From contig JAMPFQ010000003.1 of NCBI GenBank assembly GCA_023664345.1, forward strand, positions 170,653 through 234,652: DNA of 64,000 nucleotides. Direction: 5' to 3'. The notes under the pieces are model-generated. The model had not been told where the DNA came from and ran no database searches. It saw only the letters and a list, made by a program, of their open reading frames with translations. The stretch comes from Lachnospiraceae bacterium (GTDB taxonomy: Bacteria; Bacillota; Clostridia; Lachnospirales; Lachnospiraceae). Positions 51,902-60,819 of the stretch are shown piece after piece. The translations under genes and the position numbers were made by a program. Numbering within the stretch: position 1 is the stretch's first letter; the number at the start of each line of letters is the position of its first letter.

Positions 51902-53126
51902 TTTCAGATAACTCCTCCTTATCCTCCATCTTTTCAAAAAACAATTCAACCGTAATCTCCTCCTTACGTCCGTATTCCTCCCTCCATTGCGTCGATTTCT
52001 TTATCTTTTCATATTCCTCCTGCCAGGATGAGAACAGGTACTTCTGAAAACGGCGGAAAGTTCCGTCCCAGGAATATTCCATGATAAACGCGCTGCTGCC
52101 CTCATCCACAAAATAGAACGTGACCGTGGAATGCAGAACATCGTTGACGGTGTAATACGCGGGGTAAACATCCTCATAAGCCATCCCCAGCCGTTCCTTT
52201 GCAAAAGAGGCCGCCGTCCGCGCCAGCCCCGGCAGAAGGGCCTCCGCTTCCCCGATGTCCCACTGCGTTTCCTCCCCGCTTTCATCATATCTCCCCGCAC
52301 TGTCCAGACTGCCATCCTCTACATCGATGTGGAGAGCATAGTAGGGCTGATTCTCACTGCCCATATAAAGCATCCGGTAAAATACCTGTTTATCCCCTAT
52401 GGGCACATTCTCCGAAAGGAAACTCTGGCATTCCAGGCTGTCTGCATGCACGCCGTATATCTCCAGAAGCCATTCGTCCGCGATCTTCCTCGCTCCCTCC
52501 TCCGAGAGCCCGCCGTCTGCCACAATCTCCTCTTTCTTCTGCTCCAGATCCCTCTTCGGATCCACGATCCATTCCGGATGATTTTCCTCCACATACTGTC
52601 TCAGCGCATAATCTCTTTTCACATAAAAATCGATGACCCGCAGCATTTCTTCCTCCGTCAGTTCCCGGTCAGGCAGATAAAACCTGCATATCGGTATCAG
52701 AAAGCAAACTCCCAGCTTTTCCGCCTCCTCCTCAGTTTCCACCTGGGCCAGTTCACCTTCGGGGAACCTGCCCTCCTTATATTGGGCGAAAAGTTCCTTA
52801 AATTTTCTTTTTTCCTCTTCCGTGTAAGGCCTGGTCTGGCTGTCCGCGTTTACCGTTCCGCGATTCAGATTGTCCAGCATAGTCGTCCGCTCTTCTTCCG
52901 TCATATCTTCCACCCGCGCCTGCAGGAAAGACTGTACAACCGCCCGCCCCGGAATGCTGACCGTCCCCAGCAGGAGAAGTGCCAGCGCGGCTGCGGCTGC
53001 CCTGGGGAAACGACGCCTTTTCCCCTTTACTCCCGCTTTTACATTCCGGATGATCTCCCTCTGCATGGTCTCCGAAATGTGTATGGAATTGACTGCATCC
53101 TGCAGATCTTTTACCTTTCTCTGCAC
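51894..53126 (-). CDS. membrane-bound anti-sigma factor candidate
   Basis: A 410-residue protein: short cytoplasmic N terminus (about 1-40, basic), one membrane helix (about 43-62, AAAAALALLLLGTVSIPG) and a large extracytoplasmic domain of unknown family. It starts at GTG with AAAGGA nine bases upstream, 32 bases behind the sigma gene, and overlaps the next gene by eight bases. Position and topology are those of a membrane anti-sigma factor that releases its sigma on an envelope signal. There is no zinc motif, so recognition is by context. Confidence 0.7.
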   Translation of the reverse strand: MQRKVKDLQDAVNSIHISETMQREIIRNVKAGVKGKRRRFPRAAAAALALLLLGTVSIPGRAVVQSFLQARVEDMTEEERTTMLDNLNRGTVNADSQTRPYTEEEKRKFKELFAQYKEGRFPEGELAQVETEEEAEKLGVCFLIPICRFYLPDRELTEEEMLRVIDFYVKRDYALRQYVEENHPEWIVDPKRDLEQKKEEIVADGGLSEEGARKIADEWLLEIYGVHADSLECQSFLSENVPIGDKQVFYRMLYMGSENQPYYALHIDVEDGSLDSAGRYDESGEETQWDIGEAEALLPGLARTAASFAKERLGMAYEDVYPAYYTVNDVLHSTVTFYFVDEGSSAFIMEYSWDGTFRRFQKYLFSSWQEEYEKIKKSTQWREEYGRKEEITVELFFEKMEDKEELSENE

Positions 53127-53157
53127 AACATCACATCCTTTCTCTGATTCATCCGCG

Positions 53158-53604
53158 TTACAACATCAACCTCAGTTCTTCCCTGCCCCTCTGCATACGC
53201 TTTTTGACCGCCTGGACGGATATGCCCAGCATTTCGGCGATCTCGGAACATTGATACCCCTCGATGTAATGCAGATAGATCACGATCTTCAGCTTGTCCG
53301 GCAGCCTGACCAGGGCTTCCAGCACCTCGCTCTGTTCCGGCATCTCGCAGGACGCGGTAATCTTTTCCAGGTCGGTGCAGGGATGCCTCATCCGCTGCCT
53401 GTGAATGTCACGGCAGCGATTGGTCGCCACTTTGATCAGCCATGCTTTCTCATGTTCCCTGTCATGAAAATCCACCGCTTTTTCCATATAACGGCAGAAC
53501 GTATCCTGTAATACGTCCTGTGCGTCCTGTTCATTGCACAGCATCACCATGCAGATCTTAAAGAGCATATTGCTGTACTCCATCACCAGGTTCTCTACTG
53601 ACAT
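53158..53604 (-). CDS. ECF-type RNA polymerase sigma factor
   Basis: A 148-residue sigma factor with region 2 (NEQDAQDVLQDTFCRYM, then KAWLIKVATNRCRD) and region 4 (YLHYIEGYQCSEIAEMLGIS and VKKRMQRGREEL, the helix-turn-helix). Region 3 is absent, as in ECF sigmas. Ribosome binding site GAGGTGAGG. It leads an operon with a membrane anti-sigma candidate and a lipoprotein. An ECF-type promoter at 53721-53750 suggests autoactivation. Confidence 0.93.
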   Translation of the reverse strand: MSVENLVMEYSNMLFKICMVMLCNEQDAQDVLQDTFCRYMEKAVDFHDREHEKAWLIKVATNRCRDIHRQRMRHPCTDLEKITASCEMPEQSEVLEALVRLPDKLKIVIYLHYIEGYQCSEIAEMLGISVQAVKKRMQRGREELRLML

Positions 53605-53659
53605 GTCCTCACCTCTATATCACAAATCTTCGATTTATGATCGTCATCCGCCGCTCACC

Positions 53660-53677
53660 GAACATGCAAGCATGTTC
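53660..53677. repeat. palindrome with ATGCAAGCAT core upstream of the sigma gene
   Basis: GAACATGC-AA-GCATGTTC, perfect 8-bp arms, between the ECF-type promoter and the sigma-gene start. The same ten-base core is found in the oppA-oppB gap. Sits in the sigma operon 5' UTR. Confidence 0.55.
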
Positions 53678-53720
53678 TCCTCGCTAACGCTCATTATCTC
53701 ATATAAACTCACACTATCAT

Positions 53721-53750
53721 ATACACGCGGGAACGGAGCGAAAGGTGACA
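53721..53750 (-). promoter_or_regulatory. ECF-type promoter of the sigma operon
   Basis: TGTCACC (53744-53750) and CGTGTAT (53721-53727) are 16 bases apart on the minus strand, resembling promoters read by ECF sigmas in Clostridia and unlike sigma-A sites. About 115 bases before the sigma start codon. Confidence 0.45.
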
Positions 53751-53836
53751 AAAATTTCGACATCTTTATTGCATTTTCCCAAAGCATCCGTTAAACTATA
53801 TATTACACCAGACTTACACAGGAAGCACATTATATT

Positions 53837-54502
53837 ATGAACGAAAGAAGCTATGGACAATACAAAAGGAACCGGCTCCGTGAACAGAAGAAACGCGAAG
53901 GCTTTCTGGACGGAAAGATCCAGCTGATAGCCGGGATATGCCTTTTGCTGTATACCTTTTGGATACTCCCGTTCCACGCGGACAACATCAGCGCGATTTC
54001 CGGGGATGAGGTGAAAGCCGGGGATGATTATGCCCCAAGGCAGGTCTATCATATTGAAAACCTGCAGCTTCTGTGCGCGGATACGGATGAGGACGAGATC
54101 TACTGCATCGCAAGATTTCTCGACTGTGGCCAAAATGACTGGATCGTCTGCTTTACTCCCGGTCGAAACAAAGAACTGGCGGCGCAGATCAGGCTGGCGG
54201 CCCTGGACGGCAGGGAGATCGACCTGACCGTCAGCGGATATTTCCAGATGAGGGATCTGGATGATCTTCCTTTCTCGGCGGATTCGTTCCTTTCCGTATA
54301 TGGCAGGAAGTACGCGGATGCCGATGCCGGGAACCTGTTGGAAATGGACGCGGAATACCTGTGTGAAGGGGACGACAACTATACCCTGCGGACGCTCCTG
54401 CGCCCCGGCATCCCTCTCGCCAGCATTCTGGTGGGCGCAGGCGGAGTGCTATACGGCGGGATTCTGCTGATCCGGAACCGGTCGCAGAAAGCTTTTATAT
54501 AA
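53837..54502 (+). CDS. membrane protein of unknown function
   Basis: A 221-residue protein with one N-terminal helix (about 27-45) and one C-terminal helix (about 193-212) and an extracytoplasmic domain of about 145 residues between them (HIENLQLLCADTDEDEIYCIA, DGREIDLTVSGYFQM). It is divergent from the sigma operon. No family recognised; a similar second membrane gene follows on the same strand, and both may share a transcript. Confidence 0.7.
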   Translation: MNERSYGQYKRNRLREQKKREGFLDGKIQLIAGICLLLYTFWILPFHADNISAISGDEVKAGDDYAPRQVYHIENLQLLCADTDEDEIYCIARFLDCGQNDWIVCFTPGRNKELAAQIRLAALDGREIDLTVSGYFQMRDLDDLPFSADSFLSVYGRKYADADAGNLLEMDAEYLCEGDDNYTLRTLLRPGIPLASILVGAGGVLYGGILLIRNRSQKAFI

Positions 54503-54542
54503 CAAAATAGAATGCCGCTTGTGCGGCGGAATGGAGAACAAA

Positions 54543-55247
54543 ATGATCGCATCTACAGAACACAAAGATTATCAGGCATTATTGAAGAAAGGGAAGGGAA
54601 GCATCCTGCAAGCCCTCCGCGCCGACAAGGGCGGCGGAAAGGGTCTGATCGCCGGAGGGATCGTTCTCTTAGGCGCCGGACTCCTGCTCAGCCTTTTCGG
54701 ATTGTTTTTCGTCTTTGGGGTCCCGGGGCTTATACTTCTTGTGCTCGGCATTGTACTGAAAAACAAAAGAGATTCTTCCTGGATTTCCTATTATCGGGAA
54801 ACCACCGGTTATTCGGAGGGGGAAATACAGCAGATCGACCGCGAACTGGCTTCGCCCTCCGTTACCCTGGTTGTGACGCCCAGCGCCTCGGTAAACAACT
54901 GCGTATCCTGCTTCTTCACGGAACACTATCTGGTCATGAACGGCATGGAACCCTATGTCCGCCGTCTGGAGGACTTCATCGCCGTGGCGTTCTCTGACAG
55001 TACGGACCGCTGGTATATGGCCAGTCTGACAAAACAGGACAAAGAGACCAGGGCAGTCGGCCTTTTTACCGACACTGACAAAAAGCCCACTCTCTGCAAG
55101 GAGGTCATGGAGGAACTGTGCCGACGCAATCCGGATGTGCTCTGCGGTCAGGCGATCGTCTGCGAGGGCAGGAACTACATATTGGAGCGCGATGGCGCAC
55201 AGATCCTTCGTCTGTATCAGGAAGGGCGCAAACTGGAACTGGCATAG
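54543..55247 (+). CDS. membrane protein of unknown function
   Basis: A 234-residue protein starting MIASTEHKDYQALL, with two adjacent membrane helices (about 36-52 and 54-72) and a cytoplasmic C-terminal domain of about 160 residues (VTLVVTPSASVNNCVSCFFT, FTDTDKKPTLCKEVMEELC). The start at 54543 has GGAG six bases upstream; a TTG further up is in frame. No family is recognised. It follows the other membrane gene by about 40 bases. Confidence 0.7.
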   Translation: MIASTEHKDYQALLKKGKGSILQALRADKGGGKGLIAGGIVLLGAGLLLSLFGLFFVFGVPGLILLVLGIVLKNKRDSSWISYYRETTGYSEGEIQQIDRELASPSVTLVVTPSASVNNCVSCFFTEHYLVMNGMEPYVRRLEDFIAVAFSDSTDRWYMASLTKQDKETRAVGLFTDTDKKPTLCKEVMEELCRRNPDVLCGQAIVCEGRNYILERDGAQILRLYQEGRKLELA

Positions 55248-55290
55248 CAAAAAGACCGCCCCGGTCTCGCATGAAGGCTGGGGCGGTCTT
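55247..55290 (-). terminator. intrinsic terminator of the SIR2-like gene
   Basis: Eleven-base perfect stem AAGACCGCCCC/GGGGCGGTCTT with TTTTTGC on the minus strand, 43 bases after the stop. It also sits just behind the convergent plus-strand gene and can end both. Confidence 0.8.
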
Positions 55291-55333
55291 CCCGGTTTCC
55301 AAAGACACATCTATCTCACACTACCGCTTTTCT

Positions 55334-57877
55334 TTAATAACTCTCAACTAAAATATCTTCATCATTTTCATCATTGCCTAACATTTTTTGTTGATTTAAA
55401 GCATTCCAGTACGGATCCCCCGGCTTGAAATTGATCATGTCCACTTTGTTGTTATCCTTGAGCAACAATACAAATGCTTTCAGAAGACCCTTTATATAAT
55501 CATCCTTAGTATGCAAAATGGAATCGATCCATCTTTTCATTCGTCTGATCTCATCATTGCTGATCTTCCTGTTATATTTGTTCAAAAAAGCTATCTTTTC
55601 CAAAATATAGCAATGTATGGAGAAATTCCTGGCTTTATCTTTATAATGCTCATGACTATTGATCAGTTCCAGCATTTTCTCCTCGCCTATTTTAAACAGT
55701 GCGTCTGCTTCTGCAATATCTTTGACATAATTTGCCTGTTTCAGATAATTTCGGGCAATAGCATGCTGTATCTGATAAGCATAAGGACGTATGCTGTTTG
55801 CCATCTTCAGATGGTTCAGCGCTTTCACATAATCCTTTTTTTTCTGCTCAGCGATCCCCATCTGCAGCCAATAATAGCTTATGTCCCCATATTCTTCTTT
55901 TAAACGATAAAACAACGATAAAATATCTTTCAAACCAAAATCTAATTTGTCTATCAGAATATCTACCTTTAAAAGGCTCTCAAAGATCACCCTCCAATAA
56001 TTATTATCATTTTCAGAAACATACGGAGCGATATAGTGCAAGATACCATATACGATCTCCTGCTTTTCCCTGATCGTTGTCAATTTCCAGACCTGCTCCA
56101 AAATGATCTTATTCTTTAAAGAAACTCCTTCCCTGTCGATCCTGACAAAGTCAACGATAGCTGCCTCGCTAGCAGATATCTTTTCTGCGTCTTTATTAAA
56201 GCAATTAAAATCGATAGAATAGCGGGCTGTGAGTATTTCATTCGGATAATACGGCACATCTACCTTTTCAAAGAGTGTCAGTTCCTTAAATAATCTGATC
56301 CCCTGCTCACTGTAGTCCGTCAACAGATCATTTAAAGATGCATCCACACGCTTCTGGAAATTTTCTCCATATGTGATCGCTATAAACAGATTCGATAATA
56401 TCTTATGTCTGGTGATCTCCGCACAACCCTTAGTCTCCTCCCTTGATAATTCTCCAAGATATCCTTTCTCGGATATTTTCTTGTATATGATCTGTGCATA
56501 TTTATAATCTAATTTATCCCTGACCTCAAATTCTTCATACGGATTTCCCTCCAGGTAATACCTTTTCTTAAGATGGTAATAATTGCGGGACGTTGTCAGT
56601 ATCAACAGTTTCTTATTCGTATCATTTTCCTCAAACATCCGCTCAATGATCTTATAATAGAAGCTGGCATCCTCTATCAGAAGCGCATAACGCTTCCCCG
56701 TATCATTTCGCATAAAATCAAATAATTTACTGTAATCAAGACTTTTCCCTCTGAACTCAAGAACAGTATAACCCTTTTTGTCAAGCCAGACCCCTGCCTG
56801 TTTCAGCATACAGCCTTTTCCCACCAGACCCTTGCCGTATAATGCAATACAATAAGTATCACCATCTGCATATGAGATCTGCTCCATGCGTTTCCTCAGT
56901 CCTTCAAAATAAGGGCTTTCAAACAGCCAGCCGTCCAACACATCCCGCCATTCACAATTATATCCCTCATACAGCTTGCTTTCATATGTTTTCACTGACT
57001 CAATATTATTCACAATATCATTGTATAAATATATCCCCGAATAATTGAGACGCTTGATACACTTTTCCAGTTCGTCCGGCTTATAATGAACAGTATCCAA
57101 AAACTCCATGAACTGCTCTGTTGTCCATTCCAGCAGTATCCCTGAAAAGGAATTGACTCGATTCCGAATTTTCATTTTCGGTTTCGGATCCACAAAGATC
57201 ATTCTGCCCTTGCGGAAATATCCTGCCTGCTCATATTTTATGATATAAGAATCGATATCAGCCTCATCCATGCTGGCCCCAATGAATATAAAAGTCTCCC
57301 GCTGGATATCATGGCCCAGGTCGTTCAGTTTAAAATTCATTCTTCCGCTGATCAGATCATTATACTCTTTCCGGCTAAATACCAATCCACTTGTGGGACC
57401 ATATACACATCCGTGCAATTTCATATATTCCAGGCTATGATCTCCCGTCTTCTGCTTCGCCTGATTCTGGACTAACAGGGTATTCTGACTCTTTCTGTAT
57501 ACCACTTCTACCAGATTATCAATATTTACCGTATAGATCTTTTTCCATGGATAGTTTGTCAGATTGTAATGAAACTCCGCCGGCTTCACATTTCCTAATC
57601 TTTTCACCAAAAATTCACGCAATTCCGTATATTGTTTCAGAGACTCATCCACAAATTCGCATACATCCTGCAGTTCATAATGTTCAATCTCCCTGATCGC
57701 CTCTTCGTCCACATTGCCTCGGATAAATATATCGATGATCTCCTGTTTTAATGTATCCCCCAACGGAATATCGCCATATTCATTGGTTGCCCCCAGTGAG
57801 AAACCCGCGCCCAGGAACAACATTGGCGGCTCATTCTCCATGATACGCCTCACTTCTTCAATACTCGCTTTATCCAT
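55334..57877 (-). CDS. SIR2-like domain, P-loop NTPase and TPR-like protein (candidate anti-phage defence)
   Basis: An 847-residue protein. Residues about 15-270 form a SIR2-like NAD-binding domain: LFLGAGFSLG (23-27), TVNIDNL with Asn at 118, LHG with His at 155, and FIGASMDEAD. A P-loop follows (ALYGKGLVGKGC, about 346-356) with LLIEDAS as a Walker B-like strand, then a helical region (about 450-650) and TPR-like repeats (ALNHLKMANSIRPY, about 740-790). This SIR2-STAND-TPR order is that of abortive-infection NADases. The start has AAAGGAG; 57 upstream codons are open without a site. The gene is much more AT-rich than its neighbours, and it stands alone with its own promoter and terminator, both signs of a transferred defence gene. 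Confidence 0.8.
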   Translation of the reverse strand: MDKASIEEVRRIMENEPPMLFLGAGFSLGATNEYGDIPLGDTLKQEIIDIFIRGNVDEEAIREIEHYELQDVCEFVDESLKQYTELREFLVKRLGNVKPAEFHYNLTNYPWKKIYTVNIDNLVEVVYRKSQNTLLVQNQAKQKTGDHSLEYMKLHGCVYGPTSGLVFSRKEYNDLISGRMNFKLNDLGHDIQRETFIFIGASMDEADIDSYIIKYEQAGYFRKGRMIFVDPKPKMKIRNRVNSFSGILLEWTTEQFMEFLDTVHYKPDELEKCIKRLNYSGIYLYNDIVNNIESVKTYESKLYEGYNCEWRDVLDGWLFESPYFEGLRKRMEQISYADGDTYCIALYGKGLVGKGCMLKQAGVWLDKKGYTVLEFRGKSLDYSKLFDFMRNDTGKRYALLIEDASFYYKIIERMFEENDTNKKLLILTTSRNYYHLKKRYYLEGNPYEEFEVRDKLDYKYAQIIYKKISEKGYLGELSREETKGCAEITRHKILSNLFIAITYGENFQKRVDASLNDLLTDYSEQGIRLFKELTLFEKVDVPYYPNEILTARYSIDFNCFNKDAEKISASEAAIVDFVRIDREGVSLKNKIILEQVWKLTTIREKQEIVYGILHYIAPYVSENDNNYWRVIFESLLKVDILIDKLDFGLKDILSLFYRLKEEYGDISYYWLQMGIAEQKKKDYVKALNHLKMANSIRPYAYQIQHAIARNYLKQANYVKDIAEADALFKIGEEKMLELINSHEHYKDKARNFSIHCYILEKIAFLNKYNRKISNDEIRRMKRWIDSILHTKDDYIKGLLKAFVLLLKDNNKVDMINFKPGDPYWNALNQQKMLGNDENDEDILVESY

Positions 57878-58019
57878 TTGCCTCTCCTTTTCCGGTTCTT
57901 TTGTCCTTTTCCCGCGCCCGGTCATTACAGCCGTCCGCTTCTTTACCGCCGATACCACATGCATCAGATCCAGTATCGCCTGATAATCTGATTTTATATC
58001 AATATTTTTTTCAAAATAT

Positions 58020-58048
58020 ATGATAGCAAAATATCCTTTATGCATCAA
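58020..58048 (-). promoter_or_regulatory. promoter of the SIR2-like gene
   Basis: TTGATG (58043-58048) and TATCAT (58020-58025), 17-base spacer, minus strand. The rest of the 358-base gap to the LysR gene (57878-58235) shows no gene and no clear terminator. Confidence 0.65.
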
Positions 58049-58235
58049 GCATGTTTCATGGATTTTTATGATGTATGATCAAAAAAGGTTCCCTGATCGT
58101 ATAAATTTTCAATATTTCCTCACCTGGGCAGGCTGGAACTGACACAGAGTCCGCCCCAGTTCACCCTTGCATTTGGGTACTCCGGCTCCCTGTGCCCTGC
58201 TGTCAGATAAGGACTGAACATTTCTATCAACCCGT

Positions 58236-59147
58236 TTATAAAGCTTTCTTATCCAGCATTTCCGGATATTCCTTAGAAAATTGTTCTTTCATTTCTTTTA
58301 ACAGTAATTCTGCTGCAGGTGAGAACATCTGGTATTTTTTCCAGATCACATACATTTTTGTTTCTAAGACAGGACTTAACGGGCGGAAACACAGTCCGCT
58401 GTCAGGGCTGGTATCTACCAGTTTATCGAAACTGAACGCATATCCCAGCCCTTCCCGCACCAGGATAGCGGCGTTGTAGACCAGATTGAAGGTTGCAACC
58501 ACATTCAGGGCATCTACTTTTTCTCCAAAAAACTTGGGATAATCCACAGCCATGCCCTGCCGGGAGCAGATCAGAGGCAGGTCTAACAGGTCTTCCGCCT
58601 GTATCGCTTTCTTATCTGCGAGGGGGCTGTCCTGACGCATGATAATGCCCCATATGTCAGAATGCGGCAGTTCTAAGTAGTTATATTTTGACAGGTCTAC
58701 GTTCTGGGCGATGATGGCAAAATCAAGGATGCCTTTGTCAAGCCGTCCGGCGATGTCTTCCGTATTCCCGCTGTGCAGATGGTATCGGATGCCGGGATTG
58801 ACCTTATGCAGGGTATCCAGGCATCTGGCCAGATGTTTGATCCCGTCGGATTCGGCACAGCCGATATGGATGTCTCCCCTGATATCCATATCAAGCGACT
58901 GGAATTCACTGGCTGTCTTGTCTACCATGTCCAGAATGTCCTCTGCCCGTTTCCGCAGCAGCATCCCTGCCTCCGTTATGCGGATGCTGTAGTTTGTGCG
59001 TGTGAACAGTTTCTGTCCTAATTCATCTTCCAGATCTTTTAGCTGTTTTGAAAGTGTGGGCTGCGAGATATGAAGACGCTCTGCCGCCCTCGTGATGCTT
59101 TCTTCCCTGGCAGCTTCCAGGAAATAGCGCAATACCCGGATCTCCAT
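58236..59147 (-). CDS. LysR-family transcriptional regulator
   Basis: A 303-residue regulator. The N-terminal winged helix-turn-helix reads MEIRVLRYFLEAAREESITR with AAERLHISQPTLSKQLKDLE; the C-terminal ligand-binding domain is of the periplasmic-binding type. Start at 59147 has AAGGAGG. It is divergent from a small protein and a hydrolase gene and has dyads of LysR-type in the gap, so it most likely controls these genes and itself. The ligand is unknown. Confidence 0.92.
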   Translation of the reverse strand: MEIRVLRYFLEAAREESITRAAERLHISQPTLSKQLKDLEDELGQKLFTRTNYSIRITEAGMLLRKRAEDILDMVDKTASEFQSLDMDIRGDIHIGCAESDGIKHLARCLDTLHKVNPGIRYHLHSGNTEDIAGRLDKGILDFAIIAQNVDLSKYNYLELPHSDIWGIIMRQDSPLADKKAIQAEDLLDLPLICSRQGMAVDYPKFFGEKVDALNVVATFNLVYNAAILVREGLGYAFSFDKLVDTSPDSGLCFRPLSPVLETKMYVIWKKYQMFSPAAELLLKEMKEQFSKEYPEMLDKKAL

Positions 59148-59176
59148 TCTGATACCTCCTTGTCTTGATATAAAAA

Positions 59177-59218
59177 AGTATATCAGCATCAGATATTCTG
59201 TTCAAGAATAACTTGTTA
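59177..59218 (-). promoter_or_regulatory. lysR promoter with overlapping dyad operator
   Basis: TTGAAC (59200-59205) and TATACT (59177-59182), 17-base spacer. The dyad TATTCT-N5-AGAATA lies on the -35 element. The 29-base segment 59190-59218 recurs at 59392-59420. Confidence 0.65.
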
Positions 59219-59391
59219 TAGAGAGAAAAAATTTGTGGGTCAAATGTGTGCACAAGCACGCCCGCTTGCCCTGCGTGTAACAAATTTGAGGTCACAGTCT
59301 GGACGGAATGCGAAATCAAAATGAACGGGGAGGCAGAAAATTCGCATTAATCATCTTGGCTTCTGTTCGTGTCCTGTGCCGGCATGGAAAA

Positions 59392-59463
59392 CAGATATTC
59401 TGTTTTGGAATAATTTGATACAGAAAACAAGTATTTGATATTTCCTTTTAGAGGGATTACAAT
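59392..59463 (+). promoter_or_regulatory. promoter of the small protein/hydrolase operon with upstream dyad
   Basis: TTGATA (59435-59440) and TACAAT (59458-59463), 17-base spacer, plus strand. The dyad segment 59392-59420 (TATTCTGTTTTGGAATA core) lies at about -45 to -70, the classical position for LysR activation. The stretch between the two dyad copies (59219-59391) holds no gene. Confidence 0.65.
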
Positions 59464-59484
59464 CAGGGCAATGGAGGTGATGAT

Positions 59485-59724
59485 ATGGCAGAAGCAACAG
59501 ATGCCCAGGGTATTCTCCATGAAAATCTGCTGGATGCCGGATGTGACAGTGAGCTTACGGAGCGGGTTATGGAACTTTTGAATACCGGGCATATCAGGGA
59601 AGGGCTGTTGCTGCTCTCCAGACACCGGAAAACCGTCCTGGAAAGCTGCCACGCGGAACAGAGGAAAATGGAGTGCCTGGACTACCTTATCTATCAGTTA
59701 AAGAAACAAAAAACAGAAATGTAA
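59485..59724 (+). CDS. small conserved protein
   Basis: A 79-residue helical protein starting MAEATDAQGILHENLLDAGC, with SELTERVMELLNTG and CLDYLIYQLKKQ. It has a very good ribosome binding site (GGAGGTGAT). Proteins of this kind occur in Clostridia next to oxidoreductase or hydrolase genes, usually under a divergent regulator; their role is unknown. Ends 14 bases before the hydrolase start and is certainly co-transcribed. Confidence 0.7.
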   Translation: MAEATDAQGILHENLLDAGCDSELTERVMELLNTGHIREGLLLLSRHRKTVLESCHAEQRKMECLDYLIYQLKKQKTEM

Positions 59725-59738
59725 AAGGAAAGGATGGA

Positions 59739-60737
59739 ATGAGTATGGACAATCTGAAACTGGAAATGGAATGGGATAAGACTTTCCCGAAAAGCGACAA
59801 AGTAAACCACAGGAAGGTGACTTTCCACAACCGCTACGGCATCACGCTTGCGGCGGATCTGTATGAGCCGAAAGAGGCTGCCGGAAAGCTGGCTGCTATT
59901 GCGGTGTGCGGTCCCTTTGGAGCTGTAAAGGAGCAGGCAGCGGGGCTGTATGCACAGACTATGGCGGAGCGCGGGTTCCTGACGATCGCCTTTGACCCCT
60001 CTTATACCGGTGAGAGCGGCGGTGAACCCCGCTATATGGCATCCCCTGATATCAACACGGAGGATTTCCAGGCGGCGGTGGATTTCCTTTCTGTGCAGGA
60101 CAATGTTGATTCGGAGAGAATCGGCATCATCGGTATCTGCGGCTGGGGCGGCATGGCGCTGAATGTGGCGGCATTGGATACCCGCATCAAGGCAACGGTG
60201 GCGTCCACCATGTACGATATGACCCGTGTCAATGCGAACGGCTATTTTGATTCCGAGGCTTCTGCGGATGCAAGGTATGAGAAAAAGAAAGCCATGAACG
60301 CACAGAGGATTGTGGATTATAAGAATGGCACTTATGCGCTGGGCGGCGGCGTTGTCGATCCGCTCCCGGAGGATGCCCCGTTCTTTGTGGCCGATTATCA
60401 CAATTATTATAAGACGGACCGCGGCTACCATAAGCGCTCCCTGAACTCTAACGGGGGCTGGAATGTGACAGGGTGCCTGTCTTTTATGAACCAGCCGATC
60501 TTAAAGTACAGCAATGAGATCCGCAGCGCGGTTCTGGTGATGCATGGGGAAAAGGCGCATTCCTGTTATTTCAGCCGTGACGCCTATGCCGACATGGTAA
60601 AGGATAATCCGTATGCGGACAACAAGGAGCTGCTCATCATCCCGGATGCCGTCCACACCGACCTGTATGACGGCGGCGGAAAGGATGCGATCCCGTTTGA
60701 CAAGCTGGAACAGTTTTTTGGAAAATATCTGAAATGA
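59739..60737 (+). CDS. alpha/beta hydrolase
   Basis: A 332-residue hydrolase. The oxyanion strand reads AIAVCGPFGA, followed by GLYAQTMAERGFLTIAFDPS; the nucleophile elbow is GICGWGG, i.e. a cysteine as in dienelactone-hydrolase-like members, and the catalytic histidine sits in PDAVHTDLYD near the C terminus. Start at 59739 has AAAGGA upstream; an earlier frame overlaps the small gene. Substrate unknown; probably cytoplasmic. Confidence 0.85.
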   Translation: MSMDNLKLEMEWDKTFPKSDKVNHRKVTFHNRYGITLAADLYEPKEAAGKLAAIAVCGPFGAVKEQAAGLYAQTMAERGFLTIAFDPSYTGESGGEPRYMASPDINTEDFQAAVDFLSVQDNVDSERIGIIGICGWGGMALNVAALDTRIKATVASTMYDMTRVNANGYFDSEASADARYEKKKAMNAQRIVDYKNGTYALGGGVVDPLPEDAPFFVADYHNYYKTDRGYHKRSLNSNGGWNVTGCLSFMNQPILKYSNEIRSAVLVMHGEKAHSCYFSRDAYADMVKDNPYADNKELLIIPDAVHTDLYDGGGKDAIPFDKLEQFFGKYLK

Positions 60738-60780
60738 TGTGGCAGGGATTTTGTAAAAGGGCACTCCTGGCTCGGAGCTA

Positions 60781-60819
60781 AATCAAAGACCCCGCAGCAA
60801 GCTGACGGGGTCTTTGATT
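60781..60819 (+). terminator. intrinsic terminator of the hydrolase operon
   Basis: Fourteen-base perfect stem AATCAAAGACCCCG/CGGGGTCTTTGATT, 44 bases behind the hydrolase stop; weak U-run. The minus-strand fragment below reads through it. Confidence 0.7.
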
